From contig CANXME010002010.1 of NCBI GenBank assembly GCA_948144175.1, positions 62,001 through 126,000 on the forward strand: 64,000 bases of DNA. The letters are read 5' to 3'. Position numbers and translations under genes: made by a program. Positions 1-10,809 of the stretch are shown here, in pieces. The stretch is from Closterium sp. NIES-65 (taxonomy: Eukaryota; Streptophyta; Zygnematophyceae; Desmidiales; Closteriaceae). Under the pieces are notes generated by a model. That model had not been told where the DNA came from. It ran no database searches and worked only from the letters and a program-made list of their open reading frames with translations. Position 1 is the stretch's first letter; each line of letters starts with the position of its first letter.

Positions 1-1606
1 CCACGCGGTCCCTGGGACATCCCACTTCCAGAGCACGCACTGGAAATGGGGATGTGGTGGGGAATGGAGGAGAGATGTACGTGAGAGTGGATAGCTAACC
101 TAAACCACAAGTGGGGTGAGTTCAATGGGGCAGAGCACATCTGGCAGTTCATGACGGGGTGAGCGAGAGCATAGACTACTCATGGGCCGGGGAAACAGGT
201 CACTGACCTCAACAGGGTAGGTAGAGTAGGCCTTGCATGGGTCAGCCTGGCTAGTTGTCGTCCCAGCCGCCTCGTTAACGATCCATTGCTGCTGTTCAGG
301 CGTGCGCGGCGTGTTCCGTGCCTTGACAGCACTCAGATGCTCCTGTTGTAGCACGGGGGTGAGGGATGGGATAGAAAAGGTAAGGGTGGTAGCTATGTGG
401 GTTCTATCAGGCGACCCACAAACGAGAATGTATTTGAATGCGTGCAGATGGCATGTGACCTCACATTTGCAGCATAGCAGATGCTGCACGGCATCCGCGA
501 TCCGTGCGAGAGTGTGCAACTGATCTTGCCGCTCTCGGGGTAGTCACACACCCAGGCGTACAGCAGGGGCCGCACGGTTTGCCAATCACCGAAAGGGTCC
601 CTGAGACGGAACCTGCTGCAAGGAACAGGTAGAGGGGCAACAGAAATTCGGGTTACCGCTTTTAGGGAGGAACGGCGAGGGGCAAAGGGCCATGCTACAT
701 ACAGAGAGGGTTTGCATACCATGCAGGTAGTGAGATGATGTCTTAGCAAGATGCAAACCGAGTACGGACCTGGCGATGCCATCAAGAAGCGGCTGCAGCA
801 CGGTGATGATGCAACACTGGAAGAGCATCACCTTCTCCACGGCAGACATTGCAGACGGGGGGATAGGAAGGAGGGCAAGTAGTGCGTGCCCGGCTTTCCC
901 CCATCGCTTGGCCTGGGAGATGTTGGCCAGCGTCATCATGAGCAGTCACGCCTTCTTCCGGCCGTTGTTGCTCATGTGCGTCACATCCGAATATAAGATG
1001 ATCCCCCCCACAACTTCGGACCAACCGAAGTGTTCCTACAGTGCACGACAAAGCGGCAACGGACACACGGTTTAGGGCTCAAGATGCTCTTGACAGATCA
1101 GTGTAGCGATGGAGGCATGAGGAAGGATTGGGTTTGGGGTGGCAACGTGGTCTTTCCTTACCTGAGCATCGTGTCAGCCGCAGGAGCTCCTGGTTGTGGT
1201 TGATGTTCATCTTCAGGAGGCCCCTTGTTCACGTCGTTGGGAGTTTCGTCAACGTGAGCTTCAGGCACGCGTGGAGGACCGCTCACACTGACGGCGTTGG
1301 ATGCGCTAGACGCTGTAGGTGAACCGGGGGCGGCTGGAGCGTCCGACAGAATGTCGTGGACGAATAGCAGAGCGTGAAGACCGGCGGTCGGTGCAGATTG
1401 CGTCGGCCTTGCCACGGCGGATAGTCCTTGGCAAGGGGTCCGCCGTGACTTATGACCGCCATAAACTTGGGCGTTGGGGAACCATCTGTTGTAGAACTCG
1501 TAGACGACGCCTGGTAAAGAGCCCATGTGTTACGGATCCGTTGTAGAGTCGAGAAATCGCCTATGAAGCTACTAGCCGTGATCAAGCGTGTGAACTCATT
1601 AAGTAC
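1..1606 (-). pseudogene. Plavaka/KDZ-like DNA transposase, multi-exon fragment
   Basis: Several minus-strand exons separated by GT-AG introns read as one protein. An exon at about 1162-1514 reads VVYEFYNRWFPNAQVYGG. One at about 717-1010 reads YSDVTHMSNNGRKKA, then LANISQAKRWGKAGHALLAL. One at about 460-615 reads VRPLLYAWVCDYPESGK with two later Cys. One at 208-342 reads NTPRTPEQQQ and ends STYPVE. One at 1-39 reads CVLWKWDVPG. Splice phases at 208-342 and 1-39 agree. The order SDxTxxS..KKA, LANI, ALLALLP, DYPE, STYPVE and LW resembles Plavaka-type transposases, a DDE group found in fungi and some algae; this is recalled from family knowledge. An in-frame TGA near 948 replaces the Trp expected after KKA. 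The gene leaves the window on the left and is broken on its 5' side by A1 at 1607. The family call is an inference. Confidence 0.55.
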
Positions 1607-2699
1607 TGTTGGGTGCAAACTCACATTGCACGACATCCTGCCGTCTCTATGTACGAATATGCGTGTGTGAATGCATTTGCGTGTGAATGGTATGTTCGTG
1701 TGTTTGTTTGCTTTTGCAATTTTCGCTTGAAGCATTTGCAGGTACTCGCACAATCTGCGCTTCGGCACAACATTGTACGCGCTATGAACAGTACAAGCAG
1801 AAAGGACGAGCTCGCAAAGGAACCCAAGATGGAAGCTTTGCGGTTCGGCTTACTTGATTGCGCAAATTCAGTTCTATCCAACTCGAAATTGTACTGTTTT
1901 GTTTGGTTGACTATAGTGTAGCAGGGCAGGCACTATAGGGGTACAATTTAGGTGAAGGTTGGATGTTGTTTGTCTGTATCTGCATGCTACAGGGCCAGGG
2001 GAAACCAGCGGAACCAGCATTTGGCTGGTTGGGCAAAGACAAAACAGGTTCTGTTTTTGGGACCTGAACCTGGTTGTTGTTTTCCCAGGTTGGAAAAACA
2101 GAACCAGAGGTTGTTTACCAACCTACCACCTGCTATTTTGTCCAGCAAGGTTGGTTCTGTTGCTTGGAATTATTTGGGATCATTCCTGGTTGTTCCCAGG
2201 TTGATTCCCAAGGTCCTTGCTAGCTAGAGCTATTTATTCCTTCTCTGTTTGTACCTGAATATAGTGAAATTGATTCAAGCGAATTCCTTCCTTGCTGGAA
2301 TTTCCTTTCTACGCGGTGCGACGGCGGAATGCTACCCGAGTCAACGCTAGTACGCTAGCACTCCAACGCTAGGCAAACGTTGTCCGAGCCATAATTGCGT
2401 AATGGCAGAACTTTTTGCAAGGCTACTTGGTTCATTTTAAAGCTCTTGGAGCGAGCTTCGATATAATAAATTCTCAGCTTAATCCGGTAGACGGTCTGCA
2501 CGATACGCTGCGCGACGTTCAAGGTACTCTTGCTGTTTTGACTAAGTCCCTCTTGATCCCTCTCTCTACAAACTCGGACCCGAGGATAGGGGCTAGTCTT
2601 GTACCAGGCACCCAAGGACCCTTGGAGGTGACCCCGAGGAGAGGTTTTAAGTTTGATAAAGTCTTAATAGCTTGAGTTTATTAGGCCCTTACACCAACA
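1607..2699 (+). repeat. 5' LTR of A1 (family A)
   Basis: This 1093-bp LTR starts TGTTGGGTGC and ends TTACACCAACA, giving a six-base terminal inverted repeat TGTTGG/CCAACA. It is the reference copy for the family-A LTRs here. It holds a 12-base inverted repeat (GGTTCTGTTTTT at 2047-2058 and AAAAACAGAACC at 2094-2105). The same LTR recurs whole or in part at 7273, 20158, 25993, 26845, 36720, 43743, 48190, 50126 and 55711. Confidence 0.95.
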
Positions 2700-2745
2700 A
2701 GCAGGTATCAGAGCTGCGTTATAGTGATCCTCGATATAGGTAGCT

Positions 2746-5700
2746 ATGGCGGGCAACACCTCGACGGGAGCTGGTAAATCTTCAGCCCAAGATCGTAGCG
2801 GCAGCCAAGATTCTGGTGTTTCTGCGCCAAGGGGAGCGCGAACAAGCCAGGGCTCGCTGATCGAGGTGCTGAAAAACTTCACCGTCGAGAAGTTCAATGG
2901 TGTGGGCTATGATGATTGGGCCTGGAAAATGCAACTTTATTTCCGTCAGATCGGTTTGCTGAAACTAATGATTGGGGAGGAGCCTAGACCGAGTGACCCT
3001 GCCCTTCAAGAAGATTGGGACGAGCGCGCCTCGGCTGGCTATTATTTGATGTCGCAGAGTTTGGAGCTGAACCAGTGTCACCACGTCATGCACCTGCTGC
3101 CGGAGGTTAAGTGCGGTCCGAAGGCATGGACGGTGTTGAAGGAGCTGCACGCCCCTACCTCCGTCGCTGCGACGCTCATGATGGAGAGGGAGCTGTCCGC
3201 GTTGCGCCTACGCGAGGGAGAGCCGGTGCAACCCATCCTGGACAAGATGTGTGATCTCTACGCGAAGCTGGCGATCGCGGGAATCACCTACCCGGAGCAG
3301 ACCAAGTGCCTGAAGATGCTATCGCTGCTGTCGGAATCGTGGCTTCAATTCATGAGCGGATTTAGCCTGCCGCAGAACCAGAGCTTGTGAACGCTCGAGT
3401 GGGTGCGGACGAAGATTCTAGAGGAGGACTTCCGTCGCCGTCAACTGAGGGGTGGAGATGACGGCAGCAGTGGCTACGGAATGCAAGGGAGCCGACGTGG
3501 CAAGGGACGTGGCTTCGGTGGTGCTGGACGCGGTGCAAAGAAGGACGACGACTCCAACGACCAACAAGGAGGTACAGGTTGGGGTCGCGCTGCGAAATCT
3601 GGACGTGGGGGCAAGTCGGGTGCTGGTGGCAAAATGAAAGGGATTTGCTGGTATTGTGAGAAAGAAGGGCACCCCTGGTTTTTGTGCTATAAGAAACCCG
3701 ATGGATGGACCCCCCAGAATCGTCACCAGGATGGCGGCGCGCGGAGGAACAAGAAAATCGGCGCGAGCATGGTTGCCGATTCCTCCGACAACAACCCGAA
3801 GGGCAACGGCGGTGCGGAGAAGAAGAAGGAGCGCACCGCGGGCCAATTCTTCCATGTGGGAGACAAGGGGGAGCAAGGAGACGCATCTGCTAAGGTTGGA
3901 GCAGAGCTGCACCCCCTGGACTATTGGGTGTTGCTTGGACAATGACACCGCGCAAGAATTTGCTGGACGACGTACGCGCTGCACCGATTAACGAGGTGTG
4001 CTCTGCCTCTGGACACATGTTGAAGGTGGCTGGTGCGGGACGAGCTGCATTTAAGGGAGCGGATGGCAAGCCGGTGGTGCTGCACGACGTTTTCCTCGTC
4101 CCGACCTGAAGGCCAACCTTATCTTCCTCCGTAACCTTGGCAAGGCTGGGGTGAACACCAACACGGATGGGGCTCGCACTTATAAGGGGAAGCTGGGCAA
4201 TCTGGTGCTTTGGGATTTGTACGAGAGCATGGACGTGTACAGATCTATATGGCAGCTGCAGGCGCTGGCGTGGCACGGTGGGGGGCAGGCTGGAGAGGGG
4301 TCTGCATCCCAGGGGGAGTGCAATGCCGTTGGAAGGGTTGGTGTGAAAGTGTCGGCCAGATCTGGGGAGACGGATTGGGCAACGGCACACCGATGTTTGG
4401 GGCATGTGGCAATGCCTTTGCTGAAGCAGCTGGAGAAGGATGGAGCCGTTAAGGGCTTGAAGCTGAACGGACAACCACCCGATGATAACTGTGAAATTTG
4501 CCTCCTTTCAAAGTTCACCCGTTTCCCCTTCCATAGTGTGGCTGGCAGGAGCAAAAAGCCGTTGGAGCTGGTCCACATGGACTTGGTGGGGCCGCTGCCA
4601 GTGCAAGGGCAAAAGGGGGAGCGTTCCTAACCATAGTGGATGACTGGAGCAGGCTAATGTGGGCGTATCCGCTGAAGCAGAAAGATCACGCCGCCTCCAC
4701 GATTCGGGACGATTGGCTGCAGATCGGGGTGGTGAGTTCCTTGGAGCTGAGATGACGGCCTGGCTCAAGAAGCAGGGCATCCAGAGGGAGCTGACCACGG
4801 CTTATACCCCACAGTCCAACGGTGTAGCAGAACGGGCGAACCGGACAATTCTGGAGACAGCTAGGGCGCTGCTCATAGAATATGGGCTGGGCAACTTGAT
4901 GTGGCCCCATGCTGTTCGGCACGCTACCGTCGCTAGGAACAGGGTACTCACAAAGGTTGGGGATGACTCGTGGGTGCCGTTGGAGAGGTGGCTTGGGAGG
5001 AAGCCGCCGGTGGACATGCTGAGGGTGTTCGGTTGCATGGCAGTCGCCCACGTCCCCAAGACCTACCGCAGTAAGTTGGGGGCGAGTGCAATTTGGTGTG
5101 TGCATTTGGGGCTGGCTGCTGAGAGCAAGGGATGGCTGCTGTGGGAGCCTTCCAAGGGTGTGTTGTTTGATACCAGAGATGATGTATGGGAGCTGGGAGA
5201 AACAGCCGGAGGACAGGGTGTCCCAGCAAATGGAGCAGATCACCATGCAGCTGGACCTGACTCCTAGTGTGTGGGAGGAGGGAGAAGAGGCAGCTGCAGA
5301 GGGTGGTGATGGAAAGAAGGTACAGGAGGCACCTGCTGGTGGTGAAAATGATGTGAAAACTAGCACTAGTAGAGCTGCTGGATCTGAGGGGGGAGAGCAG
5401 CAGCAGGGGAAAACTAAGAAGCCGAAGGGTGTTGTTATGAAGGGGTGGGAGACACCCGTCTCCAGGCCAGGACGTACCCGTATGGCTACTAAGAAGCTGA
5501 CTGCAGGAGCTGATGTAGCGGAGCAGCAGCTTGGGACTGAGGAGGCATTGCTGATTCTACCGCATGGCTATGACCCGGATGAGGAGGATGAGCCTGCGTA
5601 CTGTTTTCTTGCCCCTGCGCCAGAGGAACCAGCTAGCATGGAGGAGGCATTAGCTGGACCAGATAGGGACAAATGGCTGGATTCTAGGGATGCTGAGTAC

Positions 5701-7230
5701 CAGAGCCTGCTGGAGAATGGGACATGGGAACTAGTGGTGTTGTCTGAGGGAAAGAAAGCGGTACAATGCAAGCGGGTGCTAAGGATCAAGACTGACGACA
5801 AGGGGCAGGTCACCATCTACAAGAGTAGGTTGGTGGCTAAGGGGTTTATGCAGAAGGAGAAGCGGGACTTCAATGAGATCTTTGCTCCCACTGCCAAACC
5901 CCCTACCCTTCGTGTCTTGTTAGCAGATGCAGCCGTTAGTGGGAAGTTCATTATCCAGATGGATATATCAACGGCATTCCTCAACGGGATTTTAGAGGAG
6001 GAGGTGTTCATGACGCAGCCGCCTGGGTATGAGGATGGTACGGGCAGGGTGTGCAAGCTGAAAAAATCCATCTACGGCTTGAAGCAGGCATCACGCTGCT
6101 GATACCAGAAGTTGGCAGCTGTTTTAGAGGAGATGGGATTCAGGACCAGCAGCTGTGATGAGAGTATCTTTCTCAAGGGGGAGGGGGAGAAGCTGGTGTT
6201 GTTTCTGGTCTACGTGGACGACATTCTTCTCTTCAGCAGCAGCATGAAGGAGATCCAGAAAGTGCAGCAGCAGCTAATGGAGAACTTCAAGTGCAAGAAC
6301 CTTGGGGAGGTAAAGTACTATCTCGGGATGCATGTGAAGAGGGATCTGGATCACAGGTGGTTGAAGCTGCACCAGAAGTTCATCAAGGAGCTGGGGGAGA
6401 AGTATGGGATTGAGAATGAGCGCAAGGTTGCAACTCCCCTGCCAGCAGAATTCAAGCTTGTAAAGGCTGCAGTGGATGAAGGGGTTGAAGCTGAGGAGCA
6501 GCAGCAATTCCAGTCCTTGGTGGGCAGCCTCTTGTATGCAGCTGTTCACACGAGGCCTGACATCTCTTTCTCGGTTGGGCAGCTGGCTAGGGTGGTGCAG
6601 AATCCATCAGAGGAGCAGGTGGATGCAGCCGAGCGTGTAGTGAAGTATCTGAACTCTCACCCAAGCATTGGAGTTCAATACTCCGCATCTGCACAGGTGA
6701 AGCAGAAAGGGGTTGAGGTGCTGAAAGAGAAGGGGGAGAGGCTTGGAGAAGGCAAGCTTTTTCTCACTTGCTTTGCCGATGCAACTTGGGCTTCTGAGAA
6801 GGAAGATACTTCATCTGTGGGAGGATACATCTGCGTAGTAGGGTGAGGACCTGTTAGTTGGAGGTCCAAGAAGCAGACGGAGACAGCACTCTCTTCCGTG
6901 GAATCAGAGTACATGGCAATGTTCCATGGGGTGAAGGAGGTGATTTGGCTGAGGAGGCTGTTAGAGGAGATTGGCCAGGAGCAAAAGGTTGCTACGCCGC
7001 TGTTTTGTGATAGCAAGGGAGCTCTTGGAATGGCCCGGAACGCTGTGCTTCATGGGCTGAACAAGCACATGCGTATCAAGTGGCACTGGCTGCGTAAGGA
7101 AGTGAAAATGGGGACGGTGAATCCGATCTACATCAATACTCACCAGCAGCCAGCAGACTTTCTCACCAAGAGGCTTGCGGATAAGCCTCATTGGCGTTGT
7201 GTGCGCATGAGTGGAATGAGCATGAACTAG
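2746..7230 (+). pseudogene. A1 gag-pol polyprotein, degenerate
   Basis: This is the family-A polyprotein, which in intact form makes capsid, protease, integrase, reverse transcriptase and RNase H. The start is the ATG 32 bases past the primer site, giving MAGNTSTGAGKSS. The gag part includes a zinc knuckle CWYCEKEGHPWFLC (CX2CX4HX4C). Breaks relative to A2, A3 and C1: TGA at 3388-3390; a 13-base loss near 3933 that removes the protease active-site DTG; a one-base loss near 4105; a short loss near 4625 ending the frame at 4628; about 60 bases missing from integrase near 4722; a frame change near 5180; TGA at 6100-6102; TGA at 6844-6846. The RNase H end (TKRLADKPHW) and the stop at 7228 remain. 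It cannot make a working polyprotein. Confidence 0.9.
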
Positions 7231-7272
7231 CATGGAATGATGGAAATGCAGCCGGCAGGCTGAGGGGGAGTG

Positions 7273-8365
7273 TGTTGGGTGCAAATTCACATTGCACGAC
7301 ATCCTGCCGTCGGTTTGTACGAGTATGTGTGTGCATTCGCATTTGCGTGTGAATGGTATGTTCGTGTGTTTGTTTGCTTTTGCAATTTTCGCTTGAAGCA
7401 CTTGCAGGTACTCGCACAATGTGCGCTTCGGCACAACATTGTACGCGCTATGAACAATACAAGCAGAAAGGAGGAGCTCGCAAAGGAACCCAAGATGGAA
7501 GCTTTGCGGTTCGGCTTACTTGATTGCGCAGATTCAGTTCTATCCAACTCAAAATTGTACTGTTTTGTTTGGTTGACTATAGTGTAGCAGGGCAGGCACT
7601 ATAGGGGTACAATTTAGGTGAAGGTTGGATGTTATTTGTCTGTATCTGCATGCTACAGGGCCAGGGGAAACCAGCGAAACCAGCATTTGGCTGGTTGGGC
7701 AAAGACAAAACAGGTTCTGTTTTTGGGACCTGAACCTGGTTGTTGTTTTCCCAGGTTGAAAAGACAGAACCAGAGGTTTTTTACCAACCTACCACCTGCT
7801 ATTTTGTCCAGCCAGGTTGGTTCTGTTGCTTGGAATTATTTGGGATCATCCCTGGTTGTTCCCAGGTTGATTCCCAAGGTCCTTGCTAGCTAGAGCTATT
7901 TATTCCTTCTCTGTTTGTACCTGAATATAGTGATATTGATTCAAGCGAATTCCTTCCTTGCTGGAATTTCCTTTCTACGCGGTGCGACGGCGGAATGCTA
8001 CCCGAGTCAACGCTAGTACGCTAGCACTCCAACGCTAGGCAAACGCTGTCTGAGCCATAACTTCGTAATGGCAGAACTTTTCGCGAGGCAACTTGGTTCA
8101 TTTTAAAGCTCTTGGAGCGAGCTTCGATATAGTAAATTCTCAGCTTAATCCGATCAACGGTGTGCACGATACGCTGCGCAACGTTCAAGGTACTCTTGCT
8201 GTTTTGACTAAGTCTCTCTTGATCCCTCTCTCTACAAACTCGGACCCGAGGATAGGGGCTGGTCTTGTACCAGGCACCCAAGGACCCTTGGAGGTGACCC
8301 CGAGGAGAGGTTGTAAGTTTGATAAAGTCTTAATAGCTTGAGTTTATTAGGTTTTTACACCAACA
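7273..8365 (+). repeat. 3' LTR of A1 (family A)
   Basis: It follows the polypurine tract GAGGGGGAGTG directly and has the same ends and length (1093 bp) as the 5' LTR. The two LTRs differ at scattered single bases, clearly more than the C1 pair, which suggests an older insertion. Confidence 0.95.
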
Positions 8366-8370
8366 AGTAC

Positions 8371-9087
8371 TCCGTTCAAGAAGCCTGTGACAGCTACACG
8401 ATCATCACCAATGCGCGCACTGTGGAGGGCGGCTTGTATTACTGCACGACTGGCACTTGACATTGGCGCTAATGTTTATGACTGGCTAACGATGTCGAGC
8501 CGCGTGGTCGTTACCAGGCACGATACAGACCGCCCATCTCACGGGCCATCTTCCCTACAAGGCATGTCGCCCTCGTTTAGAGTGACTACGACGTGAGCAT
8601 AGGAGAATGCGGAGGATCTGAAGTCTCACCGTTGCGAGCACGGTGAGAAGAACGTGCCTATTGAGTCAAGAACTTGTGTTTAGGAACCGTGCGTGAGAGT
8701 CGAGGGGGGTGAGGAAGAGCGGATTGTGTCGCGAATCGATATAGGGGGGAAATCAGAATCACGTAGGTGAGCTCAAGAGGTTTCAAACAAACATGGAAAT
8801 GCAAATGTACAATTACAACTTAACAAGACACTCAAGTCATCCATAACTAGTAAACATTCATATCCTTAGGACTGATGTTGAACAACCCTTAATTTATAAC
8901 GATACGGGAATTACCCAATAACTCCATGCCCTAACGTATGATTGTTGCGTGGAGCGAATACCTATGGCGTGTCTTCTCTCGAGGTGTAGTGTACCTCTAC
9001 GCACCGTGCTGAATGAATATGCAAGAATGGATTACAATGTCGTACAATAACACAACGATTTCAATGTCCATGCAATGTTGGATGATA
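8371..9087. other. Stretch without a supportable gene
   Basis: No frame here shows a motif, biased composition or splice pattern that I can support. It should hold the part of the transposase relic separated from 1-1606 by A1, but no exon could be picked out with confidence. The last part (from about 9022) is a diverged, interrupted lead-in to the 178-bp satellite. Confidence 0.5.
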
Positions 9088-10003
9088 ATGCAACACCATA
9101 CCACAACGGATTCACCATGTCGCGCAACCCGCAGGCCTGAACGCTGCATCGTCGCATAGTCTAACCATGGCTGTCGATAACGCATCTACGCTTGTGCGTT
9201 GGGCCTGTGCTTCATACAACACCTTCTAAGCACCTTGTTTAATATTTGTGCAAGAATGGATGCCAATGCAACACCATACCACAACGGATTCACCATGTCG
9301 CGCAACCCGCAGGCCTGAACGCTGCATCGTTGCATAGTCTAACCATAGCTGCCGATAACGCATCTACGCTTGTGCGTTGGGCCTATGCTTCATACAACTC
9401 CTTCTAAGCACCTTGTTTAATGTCTGTGCAAGAATGGATGCCAATGCAACACCATACCACAACGGATTTACCATGTCGCCCAACCCGCAGGCCTGAATGC
9501 TGCATCGTCGCACAGTCTAACCATGGCTGTCGATAACGCATCTATACTTGTGCGTTGGGCCTGTGCTTCATACAACTCCTTCTAAGCACCTTGTTTAATG
9601 TCTGTGCAAGAATGGATGCCAATGCAACACCATACTACAACGGATTCACCATGTCGCGCAACCCGCAGGCCTGAACGCTGCATCGTCGCACAGTCTAACC
9701 ATGGCTGTCGATAACGCATCTACGCTTGTGCGTTGGGCCTGTGCTTCATACAACTCCTTCTAAGCACCTTGTTTAATGTCTGTGCAAGAATGGATGCCAA
9801 TGCAACACCATACGACAACGGATTCACCATGTCGCGCAACCCGCAGGCCTGAACGCTGCATCGTCGCACAGTCTAACCATGGCTGTCGATAACGCATCTA
9901 CGCTTGTGCTTTGGGCCTGTGCTTCATACCACTCCTTCTAAGCACCTTGTTTAATGTCTGTGCAAGAATGGATGACAATCCAACAGCATACCACAACGGA
10001 TTC
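9088..10003. repeat. 178-bp tandem satellite, about five units
   Basis: The start phrase ATGCAACACCATAC recurs at 9088, 9266, 9444, 9622 and 9800, exactly 178 bases apart. A diverged copy follows at 9978. Units differ by only a few substitutions. A lead-in near 9022 carries the same GCAAGAATGGAT phrase but with about 51 extra bases. Each unit has stops in all frames, so it is not coding. The size and head-to-tail order are those of a satellite block; whether it is centromeric or local cannot be told here. Confidence 0.93.
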
Positions 10004-10694
10004 ACGTTTGTTACTATTGATAATCGTGTTAGAATGTCGTCCGCTGGCCCTAAACCATTGTGGCAAAGCCTAAAAGTGCACAGTACATCTGTCACAAGTA
10101 ATAATTCTGGACGGTCGTTGTGTGTGTGACGTAAGAATCACCGATTAACTTACCCCAACCCCGTGGTAAACCATTTGCAACTTAGAGTTTGATGAAATGC
10201 ATTGTTGTATGTTTGAATAAAATTTAGTGATTTATGCGTTGGCAACCGTGATTGGCCGATGCATCTCAAACGATTCCCCCCGCAACACAGTCATCAGCCA
10301 AGAGGTACTTCAGCCATTGAGCGGCTGAGATCGAGCGGTAGGTGGGTTTATGCTAGGGTGGCTACACGTACACCGTCCAATATAGCCTGATAGGGTTACA
10401 TTACTCTCTCCTGTCTCGCAACCCACCCCAACCACCCTCGTGTCCCACCCACCTGCTTCCGTCACTCCCTGGACCAACACTTTGACGCTGCTCATTGCCT
10501 TGACACACGCCTCTCCAGATCGGCCTTAGCATGAAGCATAATGGCTAGTATGACAGATTTAGTTGAAGCGGCAGTTTTCCGAAACACATAACAGTGATAT
10601 ACCATCGATAATCCCATCGTGGGATTGCAGAACCCTTTCAAAACCGCCTCAACCCTTCCGCTCGATTTGCAACTTTGCTCCTCCTACAATTACC
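10004..10694. other. Gene-free stretch upstream of the six-exon gene
   Basis: No convincing coding sequence is present. The end of the satellite fades by about 10013. The rest is mixed-composition DNA that presumably contains the promoter and 5' untranslated region of the gene starting at 10695 or 10810. No clear TATA element could be assigned. Confidence 0.4.
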
Positions 10695-10809
10695 ATGACA
10701 CGTGCAACACGTAACCAAGCAATGGAGGAGGAACAGGCTGGCCGCCGCGCGACAAGGAGGACGTCTGAACAAATCGATAGGGAGTGTGGTGGCGGCGCTA
10801 AAAAAACTA

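Larger units (their letters stand above)
1607..8365 (+). mobile_element. A1, full-length degenerate Ty1/copia retrotransposon
   Basis: Two 1093-bp direct repeats (1607-2699 and 7273-8365) begin TGTTGGG and end CCAACA. They bracket an internal region with a tRNA-iMet primer site (2703-2714, first base changed), a gag-pol reading frame and a polypurine tract (GAGGGGGAG, about 7262-7270). The five-base duplication AGTAC lies at 1602-1606 and 8366-8370. The order gag, protease, integrase, reverse transcriptase, RNase H places it in Ty1/copia (Pseudoviridae type). The element inserted into the transposase relic on the opposite strand. The frame is broken many times, so it is not autonomous. Confidence 0.95.

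Noticed and set aside
1621-1881. Second recurring antisense 86-codon frame (MDRTESAQSSKPN...) at the start of family-A LTRs
   Set aside because: Same reason: LTR sequence copied about eight times. There is no independent sign of coding.
2355-2615. Recurring antisense 86-codon frame (MGAWYKTSPYPRVRVC...) in nearly every family-A LTR
   Set aside because: It repeats because the LTR repeats. It lies antisense within the LTR, has no family motif, and its open state is inherited from one source sequence.
9088-10003. Possible CRISPR array
   Set aside because: The repeat is one continuous 178-bp unit with no short-repeat/unique-spacer pattern, and the genome is eukaryotic.
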